DNA of 64,000 bases from Pseudomonas costantinii (GCF_001870435.1 NZ_MDDR01000028.1:85372-149371); one strand, 5' to 3'. Positions 9,204-18,020 are shown, numbered from the stretch's first letter. A program made the numbers and translations. Notes: generated by a model from the letters alone, not told the origin.

Positions 9204-9479
9204 TCACCCAGGTGACGAAACGATCCCGCCGTGAAGGGCGTACAGGCTGGCTTCCAGCTCTTTGGCCAACTCGCAGGCCTGGATATGGTTGCTGCGAAAG
9301 CCTTTGATCCTGCCGCTGGTCACTTCCAGGATATGAAAGAAATTCCGCCCGGCCGGTACAACCTGGTAAAGAACAGAATTGGAGTACCCGCTGGCGCTAT
9401 GCAAGCAGTAGTATTGGCGCTCGTCTTGGGAAGAAGGACGAGTACGGGAAGACGTAGCGTCGTGTTGATAGGGTTGCAT
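9204..9479 (-). CDS. Small hypothetical protein
   Basis: 91 residues on the minus strand. The ATG at 9479 follows AGGAGC with a 6-base gap. The N-terminus is polar and disordered-looking. The rest (LYQVVPAGRNFFHILEVTSGRIKGFRSNH then a helix with ELAKELEASLYALHGG) could form a small alpha/beta domain. There are no membrane segments and no known family. It lies 110 bases upstream of the other small minus-strand gene and may share its transcript. Confidence 0.6.
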   Translation of the reverse strand: MQPYQHDATSSRTRPSSQDERQYYCLHSASGYSNSVLYQVVPAGRNFFHILEVTSGRIKGFRSNHIQACELAKELEASLYALHGGIVSSPG

Positions 9480-9866
9480 GGTCAGCTCCTGTCGATCGAT
9501 CTTGTTGACCCACCAGCAGCGTTTCAGGTGGTTTTGACCCGTGTTGCTGTTTTAGTATTGTCGTCGGCAGTCGATGCTTGGTTCCATGCCAGGTATTTTG
9601 TTATGTGTGAGTTGTCGGAAACTGCGTTTTTAATTGGGTTATTCTCTGAAGCTGGTCGGCCTGTATTCTCAGACCGTTGAACCTGTGATTTTCTGTGGCA
9701 CCTGATGACCTTGCATAAGGTTCATCGCGCATGTCTGTACTAGTCTTACGTCGCAGCAACGGGTTCTCTTCAGTTTTTTAACGAATGTGTGATCGTGCCG
9801 TAACGGCCGTTTTTTTGTGCTGCCTGCTCCGGCGGTCAGCGCTCTTTTTGATGTGGGGGCGTTTCC
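9480..9866. other. Gene-free stretch between divergent small genes
   Basis: About 390 bases of lower G+C than the flanks. Frames here are short and without good sites. A weak hairpin followed by seven T (GCCG-taa-CGGC, near 9800-9816) could end a + strand transcript. It should also contain the promoters for the minus-strand gene ending at 9479 and the + strand gene at 9867. I could not fix their boxes. Confidence 0.35.
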
Positions 9867-10337
9867 TTGGCAGTCAGTAATCTGGATATGCACGCGTTAT
9901 TCGTGCTGGGTGATTTGCGCGCAAAGTTGGTCAAACAGTTTCAATCCCGTTTCGTCTACATCACTGAGCAGACGCCGGAAGGCATCTACATCGCCGAAAT
10001 CGATACCGAGGCAGCGATGGTTGTGGATGACAAACCGCGCCTGGAACTTAAGGTAGGCGACCATTTTCGCGCGGCCGTATTGCCTAGTCGCGAAGGCGGC
10101 AAGTTCGAGCTGAAATTCCGCGATATCAAGTTGACGGTGTATGGCTTGGGCGATTACGCCTTTGTTTCCTCGGCCGAAGGCCAGGGCATTGTGTTCAAGG
10201 AAGGCCATAGCGTGATGCTGGTGTTTGCCGCCGTTGAGCAATTGCAGGAAGGCCTGACTAAAACCCTCAAAGCCGTGACCGGCAAGGCCGCCAAGTGGCG
10301 CAAGGGTGAACTGGTCACCTTCAAGGCCAGCGAGTAA
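9867..10337 (+). CDS. Conserved hypothetical protein
   Basis: 156 residues from a TTG at 9867 with a G-rich site (GGGGGC) 8 bases upstream; an ATG at 9888 would give 149 residues. The protein is soluble, with alternating hydrophobic strands (FVYITEQTPEGIYIAEID, KFELKFRDIKLTVYGLGDYAFV) and a basic C-terminus (AVTGKAAKWRKGELVTFKASE). There is no signal peptide or membrane segment. The function is unknown to me. A beta-rich small-molecule or nucleic-acid binding fold is possible. Confidence 0.6.
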   Translation: MAVSNLDMHALFVLGDLRAKLVKQFQSRFVYITEQTPEGIYIAEIDTEAAMVVDDKPRLELKVGDHFRAAVLPSREGGKFELKFRDIKLTVYGLGDYAFVSSAEGQGIVFKEGHSVMLVFAAVEQLQEGLTKTLKAVTGKAAKWRKGELVTFKASE

Positions 10338-10470
10338 TTCATAAACGAGCTGTGCATTTTTCCTCTCCCGGAACCTCTACTACAGTTGAGTTGACTTAAC
10401 TATTCAGAGGCTTCGCGCATAAGCAGCAAAGCCACCCGCTATTTGCTGCGAAAACGCGAGGTGCAAAGGC

Positions 10471-11487
10471 ATGAGAGGATTGAAATTGCTGGTTGCTGCG
10501 TCCCTGACGACCTTGGGATTGTCGGTGGCCTCATTGCCGATATCGGCCGCCCAGGCACCGGTGCATTTCGCCGACCTGAACTGGGAAAGTGGCAGTCTGA
10601 TCACCGAAGTACTGCGCTTTATCGTCGAAAAGGGCTACGGCCTGCCCACCGACACCTTGCCCGGTACCACCATTACCCTGGAAACCGCACTGGCGAAAAA
10701 TGATATCCAGGTGATCGGCGAAGAATGGGCCGGCCGTAGTCCGGTATGGATCAAGGCCGAGGCCGAAGGCAAAGTGCTGGGCCTGGGTGATACGGTCAAG
10801 GGCGCCACCGAAGGCTGGTGGGTGCCGGAATATGTGGTCAAGGGTGACCCCGCCAAAGGCCTCCAGCCACTGGCTCCGGACCTTAAGCGTGTGCAGGACC
10901 TGGCGCGCTACAAGGACGTGTTCAAGGACCCCGAGTCCCCCGGCAAAGGGCGCTTTCTCAACAGCCCGATCGGTTGGACCTCCGAAGTGGTCAACGCACA
11001 GAAGCTCAAGGCTTATGGCCTGGACGACAGTTACGTGAACTTTCGCAGCGGTTCGGGTGCGGCGCTGGATGCCGAGATCGCCTCGTCGATCCGTCGGGGC
11101 AAGCCTGTGTTGTTCTATTACTGGTCGCCGACGCCCTTGATGGGGCGTTACAAATTGATCCAGCTTGAGGAGCCGGCGTTTGACGCCGATGCCTGGAAGA
11201 CGCTGACCGATGCGGATAATCCTAATCCACGTCCGACTCGCTCGTTGGCGTCCAAATTGAGCATTGGTGTGTCGACGCCGTTCCAGCAGGAACATCCGCA
11301 GATTGCCGAGTTTTTTACCAAGGTCCAATTCCCCATTGAGCCGCTGAATAAAGCGTTGGCGGCGATGAGTGAGAACCACACACCGCCACGGGATGTGGCT
11401 CAGGCGTTTTTGAAGGAACATCCTGAGGTGTGGAGGACGTGGTTGACGGAGGATGTGGCGCAGAAGGTTGAGGCGAGCCTCAAGTAG
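10471..11487 (+). CDS. Periplasmic glycine betaine/quaternary amine-type binding protein (OpuAC family), orphan
   Basis: 338 residues. A signal peptide ends around ISAAQA (residues 23-29). The mature protein has the OpuAC fold: LNWESGSLITEVLRFIVEKGYG at its N-terminus, the EWAGRSPVWIKAEAEGKV and GWTSEVVNAQKLKAYGL segments, and FYYWSPTPLMG with aromatic residues that could cage a quaternary ammonium group. No permease or ATPase gene is nearby, so it either serves a transporter encoded elsewhere or acts as a sensor-linked binder. A REP-type terminator follows. Confidence 0.8.
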   Translation: MRGLKLLVAASLTTLGLSVASLPISAAQAPVHFADLNWESGSLITEVLRFIVEKGYGLPTDTLPGTTITLETALAKNDIQVIGEEWAGRSPVWIKAEAEGKVLGLGDTVKGATEGWWVPEYVVKGDPAKGLQPLAPDLKRVQDLARYKDVFKDPESPGKGRFLNSPIGWTSEVVNAQKLKAYGLDDSYVNFRSGSGAALDAEIASSIRRGKPVLFYYWSPTPLMGRYKLIQLEEPAFDADAWKTLTDADNPNPRPTRSLASKLSIGVSTPFQQEHPQIAEFFTKVQFPIEPLNKALAAMSENHTPPRDVAQAFLKEHPEVWRTWLTEDVAQKVEASLK

Positions 11488-11517
11488 CCGAAGTTCTTTC
11501 AATTGAGTGGAGATCCC

Positions 11518-11552
11518 AATGTGGGAGCGAGCAAGCCCGCTCCCACATTTTT
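11518..11552. terminator. REP-type bidirectional terminator
   Basis: AATGTGGGAGCG (11518-11529) pairs with CGCTCCCACATT (11538-11549) around an 8-base loop and a T run follows. It lies between convergent genes, the binding protein and the TonB-dependent receptor, and can serve both. Confidence 0.8.
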
Positions 11553-11567
11553 GATTGCATCCCAGGT

Positions 11568-13694
11568 TTAGAACCGGGTCTGTACCGCCAACTCAAACGT
11601 CCGCGGCGACCCCAAATAATACGCTGGCGACACATGCGCAAACTCGGCATACACCTCATTCGTCAGGTTACGCACCCGGCCCGTCACCGAAGTGTGTGAG
11701 TCCACCTTATAGCGCAGGAACGTCCCGAATAACGTGTAGGCCGGCACCGTCATCGTATTGGCATTGTCCGCATACACCTGCGCCACGTACCGCGCATCCA
11801 CACCGCCTTGCCAATCCTCGGCAAAATCATAAGTCAGCCAGAGATTACCCACGCGCTTGGGCACGTTGGTGGGTGTATTACCCTTGCGCGAGACCACGGC
11901 GCCGCTGGCAATTTTCTCGTTGAAGTCGTCGTACTCCGCATCTACCCAGGCGAAGTTGCCCTCGGCCAGCAACTTGGGAGTGATGCGCAATGAGCTGGCC
12001 AACTCGATGCCTTTGGAGGACTGTGCGCCCACCGGAATGCTGTTGTTCGGGTCCAGCGGGTCGGTAACGGCAAAGTCTTTGCGTTCGATCTTATAGGCGG
12101 CGACGGTGGCCGAACCGCGACCGTCCAGGTAGTCGAACTTGCTGCCCACTTCCCACTGTTTGCCGGTCGATACATCGAACACTTGAGTCGTAGTTGATGG
12201 TTGCTCGGCGGCGGTGCTGTATTGCACATACACATTGGCTGACGGGATGAACTGGTAGGTCAGGCCCACGCGACCGGTCACCGGCTCCCAACTGCGTTTG
12301 AAGTGCCGGGGGTTGCTGGCCGTCACGGTGCTATGGTTGGTTACATCCAGGTCGATGGCGTCGTAACGCAGACCGGTGAGCAGTGACAATTTGTCGGTCA
12401 GGCCCAGGCGGTTTTCTACAAATAACGCCTTGGTGGTGACCTCGTTGGTCTTGTCCTTGATGAGGTCAGGTTTGGTACCCGGGATGTCATAGAAATGCCC
12501 TGGGTCGTAGTTGTTCGGGTTTACCGTGCTGTTGCCCGCCACTCTGAACGGGCTGCTGGTGGTGCTGTTGACCTTGTACTCAAAGCCGCCAGACCAAGTG
12601 GTTGAGAGACCGAAGAAGCTATCGTCATGGCGCAGCTCGAACTGGTTGCCGTGCTGTTCACCCTGATGGCGCACTTGATAGGCGGTCGAGCGGTTCACCG
12701 CGCTGTTGTCGGCGTTGTACTGGTAGGTTTCCAGGTTGCGGTAATCGCGTTGGCTGTCCAGGTGATACAAGGTGTTTTTCAGCGTGGTGCTGTCATTGAT
12801 CCGGTAGTCGATGATCGAGCGCGCCCAGAGCGTACGTTGCTCGTAACGGCCATCGGCGACGTTGTAGTTGTTGAACCGGTTATGTTTGTCGATCTTCAAC
12901 TCTCCAGCTTTGGGGTTGAGTACCGGCGTCCCCCAGTAGGGGCTGTCTTCATGCTCGTCCTGGTATTCCAGTGCCAGGGTGTGGGACAGGCTGGGCGTCA
13001 AGTCGCTGAGCAGGGAAAACGCCACGCTCCAGGCATCACGCTGGTCGCGGTCGATGTAGCTATGGTTAGTGTTGCGGCTGACATCCAGGCGCGCGTAATG
13101 CTGCACCTCGGCACCCGGTTCGGTCAGGGCGTGGTTCAGGCCAAAGGCCATACCGGCGGTGTCGTAGCTGCCATAGGTCAGTTGGCCCTCAGCGGCTTGT
13201 TCCTCACGGGTCGCAAGCTTGGTCACGTAGTTCAGCGAACCGCCCACGGAGCCTGCACCGTTGATCAGGGAGGAGGGGCCGCCGACCAGTTCGACACGGT
13301 CATAGATCCACGCATCCACCGGCCGGGCCAAGCCGGTGGCGACGTTGATTCCGTTGAACATCTGTGTGATTTGGCTGCTGGTAAATCCACGGTAGGACAC
13401 AAAACCGCCAAACCCTGGCGGCGCGCTGGCGTTGACGCCGGGCAAGGTGTTAGCCGCATCACGGAAGGTCTTGGCGCCATGGCGCTCTATGTCATTGCGA
13501 TTGGCGATGGCTACCGACGCCGGAGTCTCGCGCACGCTCAGTCCGAGCCGTGAAGCCATGCCGCTGGATTGATCCAGGGCCAGGCCGGGCTCAGCGGTTT
13601 GTTCGCCATCAATGGTGGTCGGGGCCAACTCGAGCGCCCAGCCGCAGACAGGCAGGCAGCCGAACAGGCCTGCCAACAGGGGTAAATGTTTCAT
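11568..13694 (-). CDS. TonB-dependent outer-membrane receptor (siderophore-receptor family)
   Basis: 708 residues from the ATG at 13694, which follows CAGGA; a longer frame from 13727 has no site. A signal peptide ends near CGWA. The plug domain is clear (NTLPGVNASAPPGFGGFVSYRGFTSSQI, then YDRVELVGGPSSLINGAGSVGGSLNYVTK). A 22-strand barrel follows, ending in the C-terminal phenylalanine (VQTRF) typical of outer-membrane barrels. It imports a metal complex or siderophore using the TonB system. Upstream on the same strand is a DUF2946 gene, a family I associate with copper-responsive loci, so a copper ligand is possible. The family as a whole is usually annotated as siderophore receptors. Confidence 0.88.
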   Translation of the reverse strand: MKHLPLLAGLFGCLPVCGWALELAPTTIDGEQTAEPGLALDQSSGMASRLGLSVRETPASVAIANRNDIERHGAKTFRDAANTLPGVNASAPPGFGGFVSYRGFTSSQITQMFNGINVATGLARPVDAWIYDRVELVGGPSSLINGAGSVGGSLNYVTKLATREEQAAEGQLTYGSYDTAGMAFGLNHALTEPGAEVQHYARLDVSRNTNHSYIDRDQRDAWSVAFSLLSDLTPSLSHTLALEYQDEHEDSPYWGTPVLNPKAGELKIDKHNRFNNYNVADGRYEQRTLWARSIIDYRINDSTTLKNTLYHLDSQRDYRNLETYQYNADNSAVNRSTAYQVRHQGEQHGNQFELRHDDSFFGLSTTWSGGFEYKVNSTTSSPFRVAGNSTVNPNNYDPGHFYDIPGTKPDLIKDKTNEVTTKALFVENRLGLTDKLSLLTGLRYDAIDLDVTNHSTVTASNPRHFKRSWEPVTGRVGLTYQFIPSANVYVQYSTAAEQPSTTTQVFDVSTGKQWEVGSKFDYLDGRGSATVAAYKIERKDFAVTDPLDPNNSIPVGAQSSKGIELASSLRITPKLLAEGNFAWVDAEYDDFNEKIASGAVVSRKGNTPTNVPKRVGNLWLTYDFAEDWQGGVDARYVAQVYADNANTMTVPAYTLFGTFLRYKVDSHTSVTGRVRNLTNEVYAEFAHVSPAYYLGSPRTFELAVQTRF

Positions 13695-13788
13695 GGTTGA
13701 ATCCTGAAAAACTTGGCTTGAAAACAACGCACAGCCGTCCGTATTCCCCGATGGGAGCGGTGGTGGTGCAGATCAGAAAGCGAAGGGA

Positions 13789-14178
13789 TCAGGCGAAAGC
13801 GGGAGGCGCACGCGGGTGGGCCGTGGGCCAGGTGAAGCGGGCAGGGATGTCAGCGGCGATAACCACAGCCGGAGGCGGCGCGTGGGGTTGTGGCAAAACC
13901 GCCACATTCAGGCTGGTGTTGAGTGCCGGGCCCATGCCACCGGTTGAGCACAACGGGCAACCGAACGCCTTGGACAGCGTCGGCAGGTTCTCATCCGTGG
14001 AGTTGTTCTGCGTGGGTGCCTGGGTACGCGGGTCCACCGTACAAAACTGACCGCCGATGCCGTTGAGCTGCATCCCCAGCATCTGTCCATGACCAATACT
14101 GCACGCGAACACATTGAACAGGACGCAGCAGTAGAGCATCCAGGCAATGAGCGAGCGGTCGGCACGGGCGATTTTCAT
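13789..14178 (-). CDS. DUF2946-family protein
   Basis: 129 residues from the internal ATG at 14178 (the longest frame starts at 14199). An N-terminal membrane segment (LIAWMLYCCVLFNVFACSIGHG) acts as signal or anchor. A CPLCSTGG motif is in the middle and a Pro/Ala-rich tail follows. The cysteine pair and layout are those of DUF2946, which in Pseudomonas often sits beside copper-linked TonB receptors or membrane proteins. It lies about 95 bases upstream of the receptor gene on the same strand and probably shares its transcript. The biochemical role is unknown. Confidence 0.75.
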   Translation of the reverse strand: MKIARADRSLIAWMLYCCVLFNVFACSIGHGQMLGMQLNGIGGQFCTVDPRTQAPTQNNSTDENLPTLSKAFGCPLCSTGGMGPALNTSLNVAVLPQPHAPPPAVVIAADIPARFTWPTAHPRAPPAFA

Positions 14179-14271
14179 GGGGCGGCACTTTACCATCACC
14201 CGCCGACGAAATGCCTACAAAAAATCTCAGGGCGACTATGCTCATGCGCACATTTTCAGGGAGCGCCCGTC

Positions 14272-14709
14272 ATGAGCTTTGTCATCGCGCGATGGATCGT
14301 CGGGGTTTTTACCTGCATCAGCATGGTGCACTTGTATTGGGCCGCCGGCGGCAAACTGGGCAGTCTTGCGGCTATTCCCCAATTACCCGGCGAGTTTGCC
14401 CGTGGACCAAGGCCGGCGTTTAAACCTTCGGCGCTGGGCACGTTCCTGGTGGCGATGGGGTTGGTGGCGATTGCGTTGCTCGTCTGCCTGCGTGCCGGGC
14501 TGTACTTTTCGCCAGTGTCCCATGGGGCGCTGCAATGGGGAATCAGCGCGATTGCCGTGGTGATGTTTGCCAGGGCGATTGGGGATTCGGAACTGGTGGG
14601 GTTTTTCAAGAAGGTCGGTGGGTCCAGGTTTGCGCGGTTGGATACGTATTTTTATTCGCCGTTGTGTTTGGTGCTGGGGGTGGGGTTGTTGGTGGTGGCG
14701 TGGGGGTGA
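14272..14709 (+). CDS. DUF3995-family small membrane protein
   Basis: 145 residues from the ATG at 14272, which follows AGGGAG. It has four predicted membrane segments (about residues 5-25, 55-75, 85-100 and 125-143). The stretches MVHLYWAAGG and DTYFYSPLCLVLG are typical of DUF3995. The function is unknown. It is divergent from the DUF2946 gene, with about 90 bases between starts that must hold both promoters. Confidence 0.75.
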   Translation: MSFVIARWIVGVFTCISMVHLYWAAGGKLGSLAAIPQLPGEFARGPRPAFKPSALGTFLVAMGLVAIALLVCLRAGLYFSPVSHGALQWGISAIAVVMFARAIGDSELVGFFKKVGGSRFARLDTYFYSPLCLVLGVGLLVVAWG

Positions 14710-14732
14710 GAGGTTTAAGGCCCGATCGCTCA

Positions 14733-14969
14733 TCAGTCCGGGCAGTCAGGTTGAATGAAGTATAAGTTGGACATGGAGCCGGGGATTTTCTTGGCCTTTC
14801 CCTGTTTCAGATACTCATTGAAGTCATGTTCCAGAAATTCTTTGTTGGTGTATTTTTTGTATTTACGCGGCAGCTCACATGCATACATGTATAGCCGCCA
14901 AAAAAAGACTCTCAGCAATCCCAAAGCCAATCTGCGCCCGGCGTTGAACGTCACTGACCTGGCGAACAA
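14733..14969 (-). CDS. Doubtful small ORF in a low-G+C patch
   Basis: A 78-codon minus-strand frame opens with TTG; an internal ATG gives about 50 residues. The C-terminal half (lysine- and tyrosine-rich, RKYKKYTNKEFLEHDFNEYLKQGKAKK) does not look like a random shadow of G+C-rich DNA. The patch is clearly richer in A+T than its neighbours. No ribosome-binding site is convincing. It may be a remnant of an acquired gene. Confidence 0.25.
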   Translation of the reverse strand: MFARSVTFNAGRRLALGLLRVFFWRLYMYACELPRKYKKYTNKEFLEHDFNEYLKQGKAKKIPGSMSNLYFIQPDCPD

Positions 14970-15148
14970 GGAATAGATGGCGTCCTGCTATTCCTGCTCG
15001 TGGTGCTGGTATGGCTCACAGCGCACCGTGCAGGCGAGTGCGGCCTATCAGTGGTGAAATCTCGCCGATAAGGCAATTTAATGGCCCCTTTGTAACAAAA
15101 TTCTCGCCAGAATCACTTTTATTTTCAGGTGGTTAGGTGAGGAAGCAA
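14970..15148. other. Short gene-free leader before a secreted protein gene
   Basis: No gene seen. With the doubtful frame before it, the stretch 14710-15148 has no secure gene. The A+T-rich part near 15060-15130 presumably holds the promoter of the next gene. Confidence 0.35.
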
Positions 15149-15478
15149 ATGCGCACTGTTGGAATCATGCTGATCGCCTGCTCCCTGGCCGGCGGCGCGG
15201 TTACCGTGCAGGCACGGGAGTTGCGCGAAGGTGACAAGTACATGTGCAGTTGGGGTGCTGGCACTGCCGCCCGAGCGCAGGAACTCAAGCTGTCGGGCGT
15301 GTCGTTATATGCCGCGCGGCAGAAGATCCAGACCATCAAGTTCAGCAAGTCGTGGATGCGCATGATGGCCATGGGCATTACCGAACAGACTTATGACAGC
15401 CGCTCACGGCTTAAACCCGAGGCGATTCGCCAGGGCTTTTATCAGGATTGCCTGCGCTACAAGGTGGCGCGTAAGTAA
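15149..15478 (+). CDS. Small exported hypothetical protein
   Basis: 109 residues from the ATG at 15149, which follows GAGGAAG; this site decides it over the GTG at 15137. A signal peptide (TVGIMLIACSLAGGAVTVQA) is cleaved about residue 23. The mature part has two cysteines (MCSW near its start, DCLRY near its end) that could form a disulphide, and a conserved-looking helix (KFSKSWMRMMAMGIT). It is probably periplasmic. The function is unknown. Confidence 0.65.
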   Translation: MRTVGIMLIACSLAGGAVTVQARELREGDKYMCSWGAGTAARAQELKLSGVSLYAARQKIQTIKFSKSWMRMMAMGITEQTYDSRSRLKPEAIRQGFYQDCLRYKVARK

Positions 15479-15585
15479 CTCGCGAGCGCTTTGCACCGGC
15501 CAGTGCAAAATCTGCGTAAGCCCGTCCAACTTTGCCCAGGTGCGCCTCGCCATACTGGCGCCAGGCAAACCAAGAGGCACAGGCC

Positions 15586-16281
15586 ATGACTGATTACGTA
15601 TTCACCCCCGCGCAAACGCCATCCCTTGCCGTACAGGGCAGCGACGCGCGGTTTCCGCTACGCCGCGTATTCTGCGTGGGCCGCAACTACAGTGAACATG
15701 CCCGGGAAATGGGGCATGACCCGGACCGCGAGCCGCCATTTTTCTTTATGAAACCGGCGGATGCGGTGGTGCCGGCCAAAGGCGTGATCGCGTATCCGCC
15801 GCTGACCGCCGACCTGCACCATGAAGTGGAACTGGTGGTGGCCATCGGCAAGGGTGGGGTGGATATCACCCCCGAAGAGGCGTTTTCCCACGTATGGGGT
15901 TACGGAGTCGGCATCGACCTTACTCGCCGCGACCTGCAAGCCCAGGCGAAAAAGCTCTCTCGTCCGTGGGAATGGGCCAAGGCCTTTGATGAATCGGCGC
16001 CGAGTACCGCGTTACAACCAGTGAGCGCGGTCGGGCACCCGTCCACCGGGACAATCTGGCTGAAGGTCAATGGTGAACAGCGCCAGATCGGGGATCTGGC
16101 CGACCAGATCTGGTCCGTCAGCGAAGTGATCAGTCATGCCTCAAAATCCGTCGCGCTCAAGGCCGGCGACCTGATTTTCACCGGTACTCCCGCAGGCGTC
16201 GGTGCGTTGCAGCCGGGGGATGTGGTCACCGCCGGTATCGACGGTGTGGGCGAGTTGAGTTTCACTCTCGGCCAGGGTTGA
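15586..16281 (+). CDS. Fumarylacetoacetate hydrolase (FAH)-family protein
   Basis: 231 residues. The ATG at 15586 follows AGAGG. The FAH fold is shown by VGRNYSEHAREMG near residue 30, the metal ligands in HHEVELVVAIG (E-x-E), the aspartate in GVGIDLTRRDLQ, and FTGTPAGVGALQPGD. These enzymes cleave beta-diketone or fumarylpyruvate-type substrates in aromatic catabolism, or decarboxylate oxaloacetate. The short length without an N-terminal FAA domain fits fumarylpyruvate hydrolase or YcgM-like proteins. An AraC regulator follows on the same strand after 36 bases. The substrate is uncertain. Confidence 0.85.
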   Translation: MTDYVFTPAQTPSLAVQGSDARFPLRRVFCVGRNYSEHAREMGHDPDREPPFFFMKPADAVVPAKGVIAYPPLTADLHHEVELVVAIGKGGVDITPEEAFSHVWGYGVGIDLTRRDLQAQAKKLSRPWEWAKAFDESAPSTALQPVSAVGHPSTGTIWLKVNGEQRQIGDLADQIWSVSEVISHASKSVALKAGDLIFTGTPAGVGALQPGDVVTAGIDGVGELSFTLGQG

Positions 16282-16317
16282 GGCTAAAGTGGTGCCCAGG
16301 CCACCCGAGAGATAGTT

Positions 16318-17226
16318 ATGCCAGGCACCCGCGTCACCACTTATGGCATGGAACAGCGCAGCGACCGCCCCGACTTCTATATCCGCGACAAACGCGGGCG
16401 GGCGGCGCTGACCAGTCCCCATCGGCATGAATACTTTCAGATCCAGATCAACTTAGGCGGCGACACCGTGCAGCATATCGGTGGTGCGGTGCGGCCGTTT
16501 CCACGTAAAGCCCTGGCGTTTATCCTGCCCCATCGCCTGCATGTGATTCCCCATCCCGAAGACGGCGAGTTCATGCTGATTAACTTCAGCCAAGCGTTCT
16601 TCCTGCCGCAACTGACGTGCGACCCGCTGGACCTGGAGGACATTCCCATCGGCCAGGCACCCGAGTTGTCGCCGTTTCGCTTTCAGGAACAGTTGGATTT
16701 CATCCTCGACGATGCGGCATTCGACGAAGTGAAAACCTGGCTCGCTCATATGCGTACCCTCGACGCCCATCGCACCTTCGGCGCCCGTGAGCGGCTAAAA
16801 GGCTACCTGTTTCAACTGATCGGCCTGGTCTGCGAACAGTACGCCGAACCGCTGCAGGCGCTTGCCGCCAACAATGCCACCCGGCGCGGGCGCAAGGATG
16901 CGCTGGCTCGCGTTCAGGGTTATATCCGCGAGCATCTGCACGAGCCGACCCTTAACCTTTCCGACACGGCCGCTGCTGCCTTCTTGTCGCCTAACTACCT
17001 CACCCACCTGCTGCGCAAGGAAACCGGCAAACCCTTCTCTCAATGGGTGCTGGATCGCCGTATGCAATTGGCGCGGACCTTGTTGCTCAACAGCGCGCAG
17101 ATGATTGGGGTTATCGCCCAGCGCTGTGGGTTCACTGATGAAGCGTACTTTTCCCGCTGCTTTCGCAAGGCCCATGGCTTGGCGCCGGGGAAATTTCGTC
17201 GTCAGCAGCAAGAAAAGTCCCTGTAA
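16318..17226 (+). CDS. AraC-family transcriptional regulator
   Basis: 302 residues. The N-terminal half is a cupin-like ligand domain (SPHRHEYFQIQINLGG near residue 35). The C-terminal 100 residues form the double helix-turn-helix: first helix pair LNLSDTAAAAFLSPNYLTHLLRKETG, second QMIGVIAQRCGFTDEAYFSRCFRKAHGLAPGKFR, which matches the AraC signature. It lies 36 bases after the FAH gene on the same strand and may control it or a divergent target. The inducer is unknown. Confidence 0.88.
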   Translation: MPGTRVTTYGMEQRSDRPDFYIRDKRGRAALTSPHRHEYFQIQINLGGDTVQHIGGAVRPFPRKALAFILPHRLHVIPHPEDGEFMLINFSQAFFLPQLTCDPLDLEDIPIGQAPELSPFRFQEQLDFILDDAAFDEVKTWLAHMRTLDAHRTFGARERLKGYLFQLIGLVCEQYAEPLQALAANNATRRGRKDALARVQGYIREHLHEPTLNLSDTAAAAFLSPNYLTHLLRKETGKPFSQWVLDRRMQLARTLLLNSAQMIGVIAQRCGFTDEAYFSRCFRKAHGLAPGKFRRQQQEKSL

Positions 17227-17306
17227 TCTCTCGCTTTTTACAAATCCACGACAATGCATATGTTTCTATTTGCATACAATCGCGTGCTTCAACGGAGGAG
17301 GCGCCT

Positions 17307-17753
17307 ATGGAAATCGTTGTACGGCTGGCGACGCTTGTGGATATCGACACGTTGTTCGCCATTCGCACCTCTGTCGTGCAGAACCACTTGAGCCGTGAAC
17401 AAATGACGGACCTTGGCATTACGCCACAGGTGCTGGCGGACAGCATCCGTGAAGCGCCGTGTGTGTGGATTGCCGAAGTGGATGGCCGCCCGGCTGCGTT
17501 TTCCATGGTCGACCTGGCCGAAGGCGAGGTGTTTGCGATGTTCGTGCAGCCTGCCTATGAAGGCCATGGTTTAGGTCGCCAGTTGATGGCGGTGGCTGAA
17601 GCGGCTTTGTTTGAATGCCATGACACGTTGTTCCTGATCACCGACGGGCGTGATGAAATCCGCGCCAACGGGTTTTACCAGCGACTGGGCTGGTCGGTGG
17701 TGGGGCGGGTCGATGGAGACGACGTTCGTTATGAGAAGAGCAGGGCGTCTTAG
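17307..17753 (+). CDS. GNAT-family N-acetyltransferase
   Basis: 148 residues. The ATG follows GGAGGAG. The acetyl-CoA site is clear: FAMFVQPAYEGHGLGRQLMAVAE has the Q/R-x2-G-x-G/A loop of motif A. GFYQRLGWSVVGR is the usual C-terminal strand. GNAT enzymes acetylate amino groups of small molecules or proteins; the acceptor here is unknown. The next gene starts 4 bases after the stop, so the two are probably co-transcribed. Confidence 0.85.
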   Translation: MEIVVRLATLVDIDTLFAIRTSVVQNHLSREQMTDLGITPQVLADSIREAPCVWIAEVDGRPAAFSMVDLAEGEVFAMFVQPAYEGHGLGRQLMAVAEAALFECHDTLFLITDGRDEIRANGFYQRLGWSVVGRVDGDDVRYEKSRAS

Positions 17754-17757
17754 TCCC

Positions 17758-18018
17758 ATGAACCCACCAGAACCCCCTGCGCCCAACAACTTCCGCTACT
17801 TTGCGATCGGGGTTCTGTGCGTCGCCGTGCTGCTCGGCATCTATTTTGTACGGCACAATGCCCAGGTCGATCAGGAGCGGGAAGAGGCCGCCGAGCGTCT
17901 GGCGCTTTGCCAACATATAGAGAGTGTTGCCCGCGCAGCCTTATCCACGAAGTTCGAATCTCCCGAATACTGTAAGCAACTAAGGAAGCGTTTTTCCGGA
18001 GCGGTTGCGCCGTTATAA
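17758..18018 (+). CDS. Small single-pass membrane protein
   Basis: 86 residues from the ATG at 17758, four bases after the GNAT stop. A short proline-rich N-terminus is followed by one membrane segment (YFAIGVLCVAVLLGIYFV, about residues 14-31). A charged helix and a C-terminal part with two cysteines (LCQHIE, EYCKQL) come after. It is likely anchored in the inner membrane with the C-terminus in the periplasm. No family is recognised. Confidence 0.6.
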   Translation: MNPPEPPAPNNFRYFAIGVLCVAVLLGIYFVRHNAQVDQEREEAAERLALCQHIESVARAALSTKFESPEYCKQLRKRFSGAVAPL

Positions 18019-18020
18019 TT

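Noticed and set aside
9231..9680. 149-codon + strand frame opposite the 91-residue gene
   Set aside because: The minus-strand gene has a strong AGGAGC site; the + strand frame has none and runs into A+T-rich non-coding DNA.
12627..13553. 308-codon + strand frame inside the TonB receptor gene
   Set aside because: The receptor on the minus strand has signal peptide, plug, barrel and C-terminal Phe; the + strand frame has Val/Gly-rich shadow composition.
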